In this document: positions 1 to 7,555 of the stretch, piece by piece
How the letters are laid out: each line of letters begins with the position of its first letter
Numbering within the stretch: position 1 is the stretch's first letter
Assembly (NCBI GenBank): GCA_024304875.1
Contig: JAMWZF010000138.1
Location: forward strand, 1 to 7,763
DNA: 7,763 nt
DNA from: Paracoccaceae bacterium
Lineage (GTDB): Bacteria; Pseudomonadota; Alphaproteobacteria; Rhodobacterales; Rhodobacteraceae
Direction of reading: 5' to 3'
Position numbers and translations under genes: made by a program
The notes under the pieces: generated by a model
Told to the model about the DNA's origin: nothing
What the model saw: only the letters and a program-made list of their open reading frames with translations
Database searches by the model: none

Positions 1-960
1 GTCGCGGCGCCGCGGCCGGTCGGGGCAGAACCGTGACCTGCCGGTCCCGCGGGCCGAGCCACTGGGCCGGCTGCCCGTCCAGGGGCGAGCCCGTGAGTGT
101 GAGGTGCTGCCCCGGCCTGAGGATACGGCGTGTCAGCTGCCGCAGGTCGGCGCCCGGATGGGTCCGCAGCGTCCGGCCCTCGCGCAGGGCGGCGCCGGCC
201 ACGGTCACCAGCCGGTCCATCGGCAGCACGCCGGTCTCCAGCAGGACGCCGAGGGCCGCCACATCCTCCGCATGGATGTCCCAGACCGGGGTCTCCAGTC
301 CGGCAGGGCAGTGGCGATGGATGCAAAGACCCGCCGCGCCCTGGGGATGGCGGGTGCCGCGGGCGATGCGCCGCACGTGGTGCCCCTCGGCCCGGATCGG
401 GACCGGCCCGTGACAGACCATGACCGGCCCTCGGGTCAGCATGGACAGGGCATGGAGCCCGTGGGCGAGCTCCGCATCGCGCCCCGCAAGCGCCTCGACC
501 GGGTCCGGCGCGAAGGGCCGGGTGTCGGTGGCCATCACGACGATCGCCGCGGGCACCTCGTCCTCGGCGGGCATCCCGCCAAAGGGCCGCCGCCGGATCA
601 GGGGCCAGACTCCCGCGGCCTGAAGGAGGCGTCGCAGGCCGGGGGCGTCGGCGGGATCCCGCCGTTCGGAGTGCGGAACAGGACGATCTCGGACAGCCTG
701 CGTCCCGGCCGCATGTTCAGGCGCGCCACCCGGCCGGCGATGGGCGCGACGAGCCGGATATCGGGCGCATGGCGCAGGGCGGCCACCGGCGCGCCGCGGG
801 CCACCTCGTCTCCTTCGGCGACGATGAGGTCGACCGGCTCGTCGGGACCGGCGGGCAGGCTGACCGCGGCCTCTTCGGTTTCGACATCCTCGAGCCCCGG
901 CGCCGTGGCGGGGGACGCAAACTCGGGCCGCAGGCCTGCACGTGCCGCGAGAAGGACCAT
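1..960 (-). pseudogene. NqrA-like protein (Na+-translocating NADH:quinone reductase subunit A family), frameshifted and cut by the window edge
   Basis: Resembles subunit A of the membrane Na+-NQR complex, which oxidises NADH, reduces quinone and pumps Na+; NqrA is its quinone-associated peripheral subunit. The ATG at 958-960 has a strong Shine-Dalgarno (AGGAG, 7 bases upstream); an in-frame ATG at 1044 lacks one. The first frame gives about 100 residues, including a biotinyl-lipoyl-like stretch (LVAPIAGRVARLN), then drifts to a stop at 598-600. The next frame resumes at once with LRRLLQAAGVWPLIRRRPFG and stays open to position 1. It carries NqrA-like blocks: VVMATDTRPF, GTRHPQGAAG, VWDIHAEDV, LTGSPLDGQPA and WLGPRDRQVTV. 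One missing base within 650-663, where the CCC run at 658-660 is the likeliest place, would join the halves. About 320 of the usual roughly 440 residues are visible. It is divergent from a multiheme cytochrome gene. Family assignment is confident; whether the break is natural decay or a sequencing error cannot be told here. Confidence 0.8.
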
Positions 961-1094
961 CTGATCTCTCCTTTGTCTGCCGAGCCCCGGTGCGGCCCCA
1001 CCGGAGCCGGGGGATTCGCATGATTTCGCGTGAAATGGTAACACGTCTGTGATCTGTTCGAAGGGCGGGTATCAGCCCGAGATAGGGGGTCAGC
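961..1094. promoter_or_regulatory. Divergent intergenic region between the nqrA-like gene and the cytochrome gene
   Basis: These 134 bases must hold the promoters of both divergent genes unless they are read from elsewhere. Visible signals are the nqrA-side Shine-Dalgarno (AGGAG on the minus strand), the cytochrome-side AGGGGG at 1084-1089, a 6-bp hairpin CCGGTG/CACCGG at 987-1004 in the presumed nqrA leader, and an imperfect palindrome ATTTCGCGTGAAAT at 1023-1036 that could be an operator. I could not pick a convincing -35/-10 pair on either strand, so assignment as a shared control region rests on gene layout. Confidence 0.4.
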
Positions 1095-2267
1095 ATGTCA
1101 CAGCCGAAATTCTCCACCTTGATTCAAATCAGTATGGCGGTCGGATTGGCTGCCGTCTTCCTTGGCAACATGAGCCTCGGGCAGGAAACGGCGGCGCCCG
1201 ACGATTCGGCCGGGATACCCTTCGCGCTGCCGCCCTCGGGGCCGTTCACCCCGGCCGAGATCGACATCGACAACGACACGGCGATCGCCGACTGGTTCCG
1301 CTCGGCCCATGCCAATGCCGCGGCCGAGGCCTTCAGCCACTGGGACGACGACGGAGAGGTGCAGGCCGCCTGCGCCACCTGCCACTCGGGCGAGGGCTTC
1401 CGCGACTTCCACGGCCTCGACGGATCGGAGGCGGGGGTGGTCGACGGCACCATCGACGTGGGCGGCGTGGTCGACTGCGGCACCTGCCACAACGCGGGGC
1501 TGGCGAACGTCACCGAGGTGACCTTGCCCAGCGGTGTGGTCCATCCGGTCCAGGGGGTCGAGGCGTCCTGCCTGACCTGCCACCAGGGCCGCTCGGCCGG
1601 AACCGACGTGGAGGAGGCCATCGCCGGGCTCGACCTCGACACGCCGAACCCCGAACTGCGCTTCATCAATCCGCATTATGCCACGGCCGCCGCCACTTGG
1701 CTCGGCGGTTACGGGGCGGCGGGCTATCACTACGCGGGTCAGGACTACTTCGGGCGCTTCTTTCATGCGCGGCCGGTGGCCAGCTGCAACTCCTGCCACG
1801 AGCCTCACACGCTGGAGGTGGAGTTCGAGGCCTGCACCACCTGCCACGACGAGAGCGAGCCCGCCGCGATCCGCATCGCCCGGCAGAGCTATGACGGCAG
1901 CGGCGACACCGCCAAGGGGATCAGCGCCGACATAGAGGCCAACTCGGACCTGCTGCTCGAAATGATCGGCGCCTATGCCGACGAGGTGATCGGCGCGCCG
2001 GTGATCTACGATGCCGGAAGCTATCCCTACTTCTTCGCCGACGCGAACGGCGACGGGGCGATCGACATGGCCGACGGGCGGCCCGTGGCCTATTCCTCAT
2101 GGACCCCGCGCAGCCTGCGGGCGGTGTTCAACTGGAAGCTGGTGACGGCGGACCCCGGCAACTACGCCCACAATCCGCAATATTCGCTCCAGCTGCTCTA
2201 CGATGCGATCGCCGACGTGGCCGAGCCGCTCGGCGTGGAGATGGAGGAGCTGGACCTCCTGCGCTGA
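1095..2267 (+). CDS. Secreted pentaheme c-type cytochrome
   Basis: A 390-residue periplasmic electron-transfer protein. A Sec signal peptide covers about residues 1-30 (lysine at 5, hydrophobic core, small residues before QETA). Five CXXCH haem-attachment motifs lie at residues 93-97 (CATCH), 128-132 (CGTCH), 159-163 (CLTCH), 231-235 (CNSCH) and 247-251 (CTTCH); extra histidines between them could be distal ligands. The C-terminal part has no haem motif. It carries an EF-hand-like loop, DANGDGAIDMAD at 316-327, with acidic or Asn residues at loop positions 1, 3, 5, 9 and 12, suggesting Ca2+ binding. It ends in a segment (PGNYAHNPQYSLQLLYDAI, about 354-372) of a kind I associate with multihaem cytochromes of the tetrahaem/octahaem type. 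AGGGGG five bases before the ATG supports the start. It is divergent from the nqrA-like gene and 42 bases ahead of an antiporter gene. Its redox partner and substrate are unknown; a catalytic role cannot be excluded. Confidence 0.88.
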   Translation: MSQPKFSTLIQISMAVGLAAVFLGNMSLGQETAAPDDSAGIPFALPPSGPFTPAEIDIDNDTAIADWFRSAHANAAAEAFSHWDDDGEVQAACATCHSGEGFRDFHGLDGSEAGVVDGTIDVGGVVDCGTCHNAGLANVTEVTLPSGVVHPVQGVEASCLTCHQGRSAGTDVEEAIAGLDLDTPNPELRFINPHYATAAATWLGGYGAAGYHYAGQDYFGRFFHARPVASCNSCHEPHTLEVEFEACTTCHDESEPAAIRIARQSYDGSGDTAKGISADIEANSDLLLEMIGAYADEVIGAPVIYDAGSYPYFFADANGDGAIDMADGRPVAYSSWTPRSLRAVFNWKLVTADPGNYAHNPQYSLQLLYDAIADVAEPLGVEMEELDLLR

Positions 2268-2309
2268 TCGCAGGGGCGCAGCTGAGATCGGGGTCATCGG
2301 AGACGCAGG

Positions 2310-3470
2310 ATGGAACAGGCCTTTGTCCTGCTCACGCTCGGGGTGCTATTCCTCTTCGGCCTCGCAGCCGACAAGCTGGGCCGGATCACGCGGCTGCCCC
2401 GGGTGACGATGCTGCTTCTGATCGGCCTCGCCGTCGGAGACGCCGGTCTCGGACTGCTGCCACCGCAGGCCGTCGCCTGGTTCGAGCCGATCTCGGTGGT
2501 CGCACTAACGATGGTGGCCTTCCTCCTGGGCGGCGAACTGACGACCCAGAACCTGGCGAAGCACGGCCGCGCGATCCTCGCGCTGTCGGTCTGCCTGACG
2601 GTGGGCACGACGTTGATCGTCTGGGTGGGTCTGAGCCTCGTCGGCCTGGCCTCGGGCATGGCGCTGCTGCTCGGGGCCATCGCGACGGCAACCGATCCCG
2701 CGGCGGTGTCGGACGTCATCCGGCAGGCTCGGGTCCGCAACGGGTTTACCGAGACGATCAGCGGCGTGGTGGCCATCGACGACGTCTGGGGCATCCTTGT
2801 CTTCAGCATCTGCCTGGCCTTCGTCGGCGTCTCGGACGGATGGGCTGAACCTTTGCTTCATGCCGCGCGGGACCTTGGCGGCGCGGTGATCCTCGGCCTG
2901 CTGATCGGGGTGCCCGCCGCAGTTCTCACGGGTCGCCTGACGCCCGGAGAGCCGCAGCAGACCGAGGCGATCGGCCTCGTTTGCCTGACCGCCGGCCTCG
3001 CGCTGTGGCTCGACGTGTCCTACCTGATGGCCGGGATGACAGCGGGCGCCCTGGTCGCCAACCTGGCCCGGCACCACGATTATGCCTTCAACGAGATCGA
3101 GAGCATCGAACAGCCCTTCATGCTCTTGTTCTTCCTGTTGGCCGGGGCCTCACTGGAGCTGGAGGCGATCTGGACCCTTGGGTGGATCGCGCTGGCCTAC
3201 CTCGCTCTCAGAACCGTCGCGCGGCTGATCAGCTGCGAAGCGGGCGCGCGGCTTGGGGGGCTGCAAGGACCCGAGACGCACCTCTACGGACCTGCGCTCC
3301 TCCCGCAGGCCGGCGTCGCCCTGGGGATGGCGCTGGTGGCGGCCGAAACCCTGCCGCAGTGGGGGGATAGCATCATGACACTGGCGATTGCGGCGACGGT
3401 GCTGTTCGAAATTCTCGGGCCGCCACTCACTCTGCTGGCGGTCCGCCGCTCGGAGTCGGTTCGGAATTAG
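2310..3470 (+). CDS. Cation:proton antiporter, CPA2 family (Na+/H+ or K+/H+ exchanger)
   Basis: A 386-residue inner-membrane transporter, hydrophobic almost throughout, with roughly 12 membrane segments. It exchanges Na+ or K+ for H+ using the proton gradient. The family signature is present: an unwound-helix motif ATATDPAAV (Asp129) and the paired acidic ion-binding motif AIDDVWG (Asp157-Asp158), spaced as in NapA/KefB-like proteins. A basic pair (Arg301, Arg305) sits where the family has its conserved helix-10 Arg/Lys; my by-eye alignment suggests Arg replaces the usual Lys at 305, a residue linked to electrogenicity in NapA. There is no cytoplasmic TrkA-N nucleotide-binding domain; the protein ends right after the membrane domain. 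GGAG lies 7 bases before the ATG. The 42-base gap from the cytochrome gene, with no visible terminator, suggests co-transcription. Ion specificity cannot be read from sequence. Confidence 0.88.
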   Translation: MEQAFVLLTLGVLFLFGLAADKLGRITRLPRVTMLLLIGLAVGDAGLGLLPPQAVAWFEPISVVALTMVAFLLGGELTTQNLAKHGRAILALSVCLTVGTTLIVWVGLSLVGLASGMALLLGAIATATDPAAVSDVIRQARVRNGFTETISGVVAIDDVWGILVFSICLAFVGVSDGWAEPLLHAARDLGGAVILGLLIGVPAAVLTGRLTPGEPQQTEAIGLVCLTAGLALWLDVSYLMAGMTAGALVANLARHHDYAFNEIESIEQPFMLLFFLLAGASLELEAIWTLGWIALAYLALRTVARLISCEAGARLGGLQGPETHLYGPALLPQAGVALGMALVAAETLPQWGDSIMTLAIAATVLFEILGPPLTLLAVRRSESVRN

Positions 3471-3476
3471 CTCTCG

Positions 3477-3764
3477 CTAAGTCAGGGACCGGTAGTTAGT
3501 GGATGACGATAGCTGCGGGAGAGACGGCTGAGATAAAGATTTCGGTTGTAGCGCGTAGCTACGCGCCGCTTGGGCAATGCGCTGCTGCAACTCCGCCACA
3601 GCGCCAGGGAGGAGCCGAACGGCTATCCTGCAATCAGCGCCGAGCGGTCGGCGTAGCTCTGACTTACTTGGTTCGTTGAGAAAGGGCCGGAGGTCCTTCG
3701 GAACGACCAGCCTCGCGAAGTAGCGTCCGTTTCGGTTGAGGAGGTAGCGCGGATTTTTGGCCAT
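3477..3764 (-). pseudogene. Truncated tyrosine-recombinase (phage-type integrase) gene, N-terminal fragment
   Basis: Only about 95 residues remain of a gene whose intact relatives run to roughly 400 or more. The N-terminus, MAKNPRYLLNRNGRYFARLV followed by VPKDLRPFL and LRRPLGADCRIAVRLLPGAV, is the arm-binding N-terminal region common in alphaproteobacterial site-specific integrases. Similarity appears to stop around residue 75, after an AELQQRIAQAAR helix, and a low-complexity Ser/Gln-rich tail leads to a stop at 3477-3479, seven bases past the antiporter stop codon. The core-binding and catalytic domains (R-H-R-Y) are absent. The stretch is visibly less GC-rich than its neighbours. It starts 93 bases downstream of tRNA-Thr on the same strand, the classic position of an integrase beside its tRNA attachment site. 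It cannot encode an active recombinase; the 3' part was probably lost by deletion. An upstream GTG start in the same frame is possible. Confidence 0.75.
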
Positions 3765-3856
3765 CGCAGCCAGCTTTTTGTAACGCACGATGTAACAGGA
3801 AACTGGCCTTAACGCCCGCAGGTCAAGAGTTATTTGTGGAGGCAAGGGGGTTCTGA

Positions 3857-3931
<75 letters not shown>

Positions 3932-3943
3932 GCCGTGGCGGGG

Positions 3944-3972
3944 GGATTAGCCGCAAAGCCCAACCCGTGCAA
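3944..3972 (-). promoter_or_regulatory. Possible promoter of tRNA-Thr
   Basis: On the minus strand TTGCAC (forward 3967-3972) and TAATCC (forward 3944-3949) are separated by 17 bases. The -10-like box would place the transcription start about 6 bases ahead of the mature tRNA 5' end, a usual distance. Both hexamers are weak matches to the sigma-70 consensus, so the call rests mostly on spacing and position. Confidence 0.35.
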
Positions 3973-4016
3973 GCCCCGTCTGGACCCTTTTTCAGCCATG
4001 CGCTATGGGGCTGCTC

Positions 4017-4193
4017 ATGGGCGATGGCAAGGCAAAGGACACTCCCGCGGCACGCCGCGAGGACAGGCTGAAGGCGGCGCTCAAGGCGAACATCGCCCGC
4101 CGCAAGGCGCAGGCCCGTGCCCGGAGCGACACGCCGGCGGAGACGAGTGACAAGACCCCTCGACGGGGCGGACCCGAGCAGGACCAGGAGTAG
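4017..4193 (+). CDS. Small basic hypothetical protein upstream of murA
   Basis: Encodes 58 residues from the ATG at 4017, or 62 from an in-frame ATG at 4005. The middle is highly basic and probably helical (REDRLKAALKANIARRKAQA), with a polar Glu/Asp/Thr/Pro-rich tail. It has no signal peptide or membrane segment, so it should be cytoplasmic. I recall similar short Arg/Lys/Ala-rich proteins ahead of murA in Rhodobacterales, but the family has no function I can name. The stop is 6 bases before the murA ATG, and its last codons contain the murA Shine-Dalgarno, so translation of the two is probably coupled. The start is uncertain: neither ATG has a good Shine-Dalgarno, though GGGG at 4007-4010 slightly favours 4017. 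Confidence 0.7.
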   Translation: MGDGKAKDTPAARREDRLKAALKANIARRKAQARARSDTPAETSDKTPRRGGPEQDQE

Positions 4194-4199
4194 GCAGGA

Positions 4200-5464
<1,265 letters not shown>

Positions 5465-5468
<4 letters not shown>

Positions 5469-5944
5469 CCGGGGATGCGACCTTCGAAGAGGGCGGCGAG
5501 CAGCCGCTGCGGCTGAAGGCGCTCGACAGCGCCGATCTCGACGTGATCTCCTCGCTGATCCAGGACGCCGTCCTGAAGGTGGGCGAGATCCGCTGGGACC
5601 GGCGCAAGCGGCGCCTCGCCCTGCTGCTCAACCGCTTCCGGTGGGAGGACCTGCAGACCGCCCGCCAGCGCAAGCGCGGGCTGGAGCGGGTGCAGACGAT
5701 CCTGTCGATCGAGGATGTGCTTGCGGTGCGCTCGCAGGGCCTGAACCGGGACGATCCCGAGGTGATCCTGTCGGTCCTCTCGGTCGCCTTCGAACCCGCC
5801 AAGGACGGCACGGGCCGGGTGGTCATCACGCTCGCCGGGGACGGGGCCATCGCGGCCTTCGTCGAGTCGCTCGAGGTGCTGCTGCGCGACGTCACGCGGC
5901 CCTACCTTGCCCCCTCGGGCAAGGCGCCGACGCACCCGGAGTAG
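5465..5944 (+). CDS. DUF2948 family protein
   Basis: A 159-residue cytoplasmic protein of unknown function. It matches the DUF2948 pattern I know from alphaproteobacteria: an N-terminal LKALDSADLDVISSLIQDAV segment, a basic DRRKRRLALLLNRFRWED stretch about a third of the way in, and a C-terminal Gly/Ala then helical region (LAGDGAIAAFVESLEVLLRD). No signal peptide, membrane span or catalytic motif is apparent. Its ATG overlaps the murA stop (ATGA), pointing to translational coupling; the only nearby ribosome-binding-like bases are AGGG at 5458-5461, close to the start. It is 4 bases ahead of hisD. The fixed place between murA and hisD in related genomes suggests a housekeeping role, but no function can be assigned. 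Confidence 0.85.
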
Positions 5945-5948
5945 GCCC

Positions 5949-7256
5949 ATGCCGGTTCGTCTGTCGACCGCCGATGCCGGCTTCGAGGCGGCCTTTGCCG
6001 CGCTCCTCTCGGCCAAGCGCGAGGATGCGCCGGACGTGGACGACACGGTGGCCGGCATCATCGCCGACGTGCGGGCACGGGGCGATGCGGCGGTCATCGC
6101 ACTGACGGCGAAGTTCGACCGGCTGGAGCTGACGGCCGACCGGTTGCGGCTGACCCCGGAGGAGATCGAGGCCGAATGCGCCAAGGTCCCCGCCGACGAG
6201 GCCGAGGCCCTGGCCCTCGCCGCCGAGCGCATCCGCGCCTACCATGCCCGGCAGATGCCCGAGGATGCCTTCTGGACCGACCCGGACGGTGCCGGCCTCG
6301 GCTGGCGGTGGACGCCGGTCAGCGCGGCGGGGCTCTACGTCCCCGGCGGCCTCGCCTCCTATCCCTCCTCGGTCCTGATGAACGCGGTCCCCGCCAAGGT
6401 CGCCGGCGTGCCGCGCCTCGCGGTCACCGTGCCCGCGCCGGACGGCATCCTGAACCCCGCCGTGATCCTGGCAGCCCGGATCGCCGGGGTGGACGAGATC
6501 TACCGCATCGGCGGGGCGCAGGCGATCGCGGCGCTGGCCTACGGGACCGAGAGCATCCCGCCCGTCGACAAGATCACCGGCCCCGGCAACGCCTATGTCG
6601 CGGCGGCCAAGCGGCGGGTGTTCGGCAAGGTCGGCATCGACATGATCGCCGGACCCTCCGAGATCCTGGTCATCGGCGACGGCACGGCGGACCCCGAGTG
6701 GATCGCCCTCGACCTCCTCTCCCAGGCGGAACACGACGAAAGCGCCCAGTCGATCCTGATCACCACCGATCCGGCCGAGGCCGAGGCGGTTGCGGCGGCG
6801 GTCGAGCGGCTGTTGCCGGGGCTGGAGCGGTCGGGCATCGCGGGGGCCAGCTGGCGGGACTACGGCGCGGTGATCGTTGCCAGGGACCTCGAGGAGGCCG
6901 CCGCCCTCTCGGACCGGATCGCTCCCGAACACCTGGAACTCTGCACCGCCGACCCCGATGCTCTGTCGGAACAGATCACCCACGCCGGCGCCATCTTCCT
7001 CGGCCCCTGGACGCCCGAGGCCATTGGCGACTACGTCGGCGGACCGAACCACGTCCTGCCGACGGCACGCTCGGCCCGGTTTTCCTCGGGGTTGTCGGTG
7101 ATGGATTTCGTCAAGCGGACCACGCTGGCGCGGATGACGCCCGAGGCGCTTCAGGCCATCGGCCCCGCCGCCGAGGTGCTGGCGCGGTCCGAGAGCCTTC
7201 AGGCCCACGGGCTCAGCGTCACGGCGCGGATGAAGCGGCTGAACTCGGACAAGTAG
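5949..7256 (+). CDS. hisD: Histidinol dehydrogenase
   Basis: The 435-residue enzyme (E. coli: 434) oxidises L-histidinol to L-histidine in two NAD+-dependent steps, the end of histidine biosynthesis, as a cytoplasmic Zn2+-dependent homodimer. Visible motifs include the PGGLASYPSSVLMNAVPAKV nucleotide-binding region (132-151), GGAQAIAALAYGT (188-200), DKITGPGNAYVAAAKR (207-222) and IAGPSEI (233-239). Zn ligands are Gln259 and His262 in SQAEHD, Asp361 in GDYVGGPNH and His420 near the C-terminus; the catalytic pair is Glu327-His328 in APEHLE. The ATG at 5949 is chosen over an upstream in-frame ATG at 5907 because the former gives the family length and has GGAG 7 bases upstream, inside the end of the preceding gene. 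It is the last gene of the operon; the other his genes are not in this window. Confidence 0.97.
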   Translation: MPVRLSTADAGFEAAFAALLSAKREDAPDVDDTVAGIIADVRARGDAAVIALTAKFDRLELTADRLRLTPEEIEAECAKVPADEAEALALAAERIRAYHARQMPEDAFWTDPDGAGLGWRWTPVSAAGLYVPGGLASYPSSVLMNAVPAKVAGVPRLAVTVPAPDGILNPAVILAARIAGVDEIYRIGGAQAIAALAYGTESIPPVDKITGPGNAYVAAAKRRVFGKVGIDMIAGPSEILVIGDGTADPEWIALDLLSQAEHDESAQSILITTDPAEAEAVAAAVERLLPGLERSGIAGASWRDYGAVIVARDLEEAAALSDRIAPEHLELCTADPDALSEQITHAGAIFLGPWTPEAIGDYVGGPNHVLPTARSARFSSGLSVMDFVKRTTLARMTPEALQAIGPAAEVLARSESLQAHGLSVTARMKRLNSDK

Positions 7257-7279
7257 GCGGGGCGAGCCCCGCCTTACGG
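7256..7279 (+). repeat. GC-rich palindromic repeat, copy 1 (possible terminator of the murA-hisD operon)
   Basis: Begins at the last base of the hisD stop codon. GGCGGGGCGAGCCCCGCC (7256-7273) folds into a stem of about 8 bp with a minimal loop and is followed by TTACGG. There is no U-run, so intrinsic termination would be non-canonical. Its reverse complement matches 7437-7461 with two mismatches and one gap, so it is one arm of an inverted pair that brackets the 7323-7396 hairpin. Confidence 0.6.
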
Positions 7280-7322
7280 GCGCGCCGCTGCCCCGTCGCA
7301 TCAGGCCGGACCCGACGACCGA

Positions 7323-7396
7323 AAGATGAGTATTTGGACCAGCCCGAAGCTGGAGACGCGCTCTTCTGCTTCGGGCTGGGCATAAATACTCATCTT
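7323..7396. repeat. Long imperfect inverted repeat forming a roughly 30-bp hairpin
   Basis: Outer arms AAGATGAGTATTT (7323-7335) and AAATACTCATCTT (7384-7396) are perfect 13-bp complements. After a small internal loop (7336-7338 against 7380-7383), inner arms CCAGCCCGAAGC (7339-7350) and GCTTCGGGCTGG (7368-7379) pair over 12 bp. Past a T-T mismatch, 7352-7356 and 7362-7366 pair for 5 more, including one G-U, leaving a 5-base CGCGC loop. No ORF overlaps it. It could be an extragenic palindromic element, a bidirectional terminator or RNA-stabilising stem for hisD mRNA, or a structured RNA; no U-tract follows on the plus strand. Confidence 0.8.
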
Positions 7397-7436
7397 CAGG
7401 AGCGGCCCCTCCACCCGCGGGAGGCTTGCAGCAGGG

Positions 7437-7461
7437 CCGGTAGGGCGGGGCTCGGCCCGCC
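7437..7461 (-). repeat. GC-rich palindromic repeat, copy 2, inverted relative to copy 1
   Basis: Contains GGCGGGGCTCGGCCCGCC (7444-7461), a 6-bp stem GGCGGG/CCCGCC with a 6-base loop, preceded by CCGGTAG. The reverse complement of copy 1 aligns along its full length with two substitutions and one single-base gap. The pair sits 157 bases apart, inverted, on both sides of the large hairpin, as in paired REP-type elements. Confidence 0.6.
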
Positions 7462-7478
7462 GCCCCGGCGCCACATTT

Positions 7479-7493
7479 TTAACCTTTCGTTAA
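7479..7493. promoter_or_regulatory. Candidate CtrA-binding site
   Basis: TTAACCTTTCGTTAA is an exact TTAA-N7-TTAA match to the binding consensus of CtrA, the cell-cycle and motility response regulator of alphaproteobacteria. It ends 9 bases ahead of a good -35 box, centred about 50 bases before the predicted transcription start, a position suited to activation of the UPF0262 gene. AT-rich bases are scarce in this genome, which makes a chance exact match less likely, though still possible. Confidence 0.55.
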
Positions 7494-7502
7494 ACTGTCA
7501 CA

Positions 7503-7531
7503 TTGATTGCTGCGGTGCAGAAACGTATGTT
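7503..7531 (+). promoter_or_regulatory. Predicted sigma-70 promoter of the UPF0262 gene
   Basis: TTGATT (7503-7508) and TATGTT (7526-7531) are spaced by 17 bases, each with 4 of 6 consensus matches. The predicted start near 7538 leaves a leader of about 18 bases that contains the Shine-Dalgarno GGAG at 7545-7548. Confidence 0.55.
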
Positions 7532-7555
7532 TCGCGGGCCAGACGGAGCCCGGAC

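Noticed and set aside
1..660. Programmed -1 frameshift as explanation for the broken nqrA-like gene
   Set aside because: No X-XXY-YYZ slippery heptamer is present at the junction, and this gene family is not known to use recoding.
104..964. Long open plus-strand frame (286 codons) across the nqrA-like gene
   Set aside because: Pro/Arg/Gly-rich translation without family resemblance; it is the antisense of the NqrA-like reading, which has recognisable motifs and a good ribosome-binding site.
1098..1847. Open minus-strand frame opposite the cytochrome gene
   Set aside because: Antisense of a clear five-CXXCH cytochrome; no motifs and no ribosome-binding site, typical of high-GC shadow frames.
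5892..7301. A 469-codon minus-strand open frame opposite hisD
   Set aside because: hisD on the plus strand has all its Zn-ligand and catalytic residues; the antisense translation has no recognisable family pattern.
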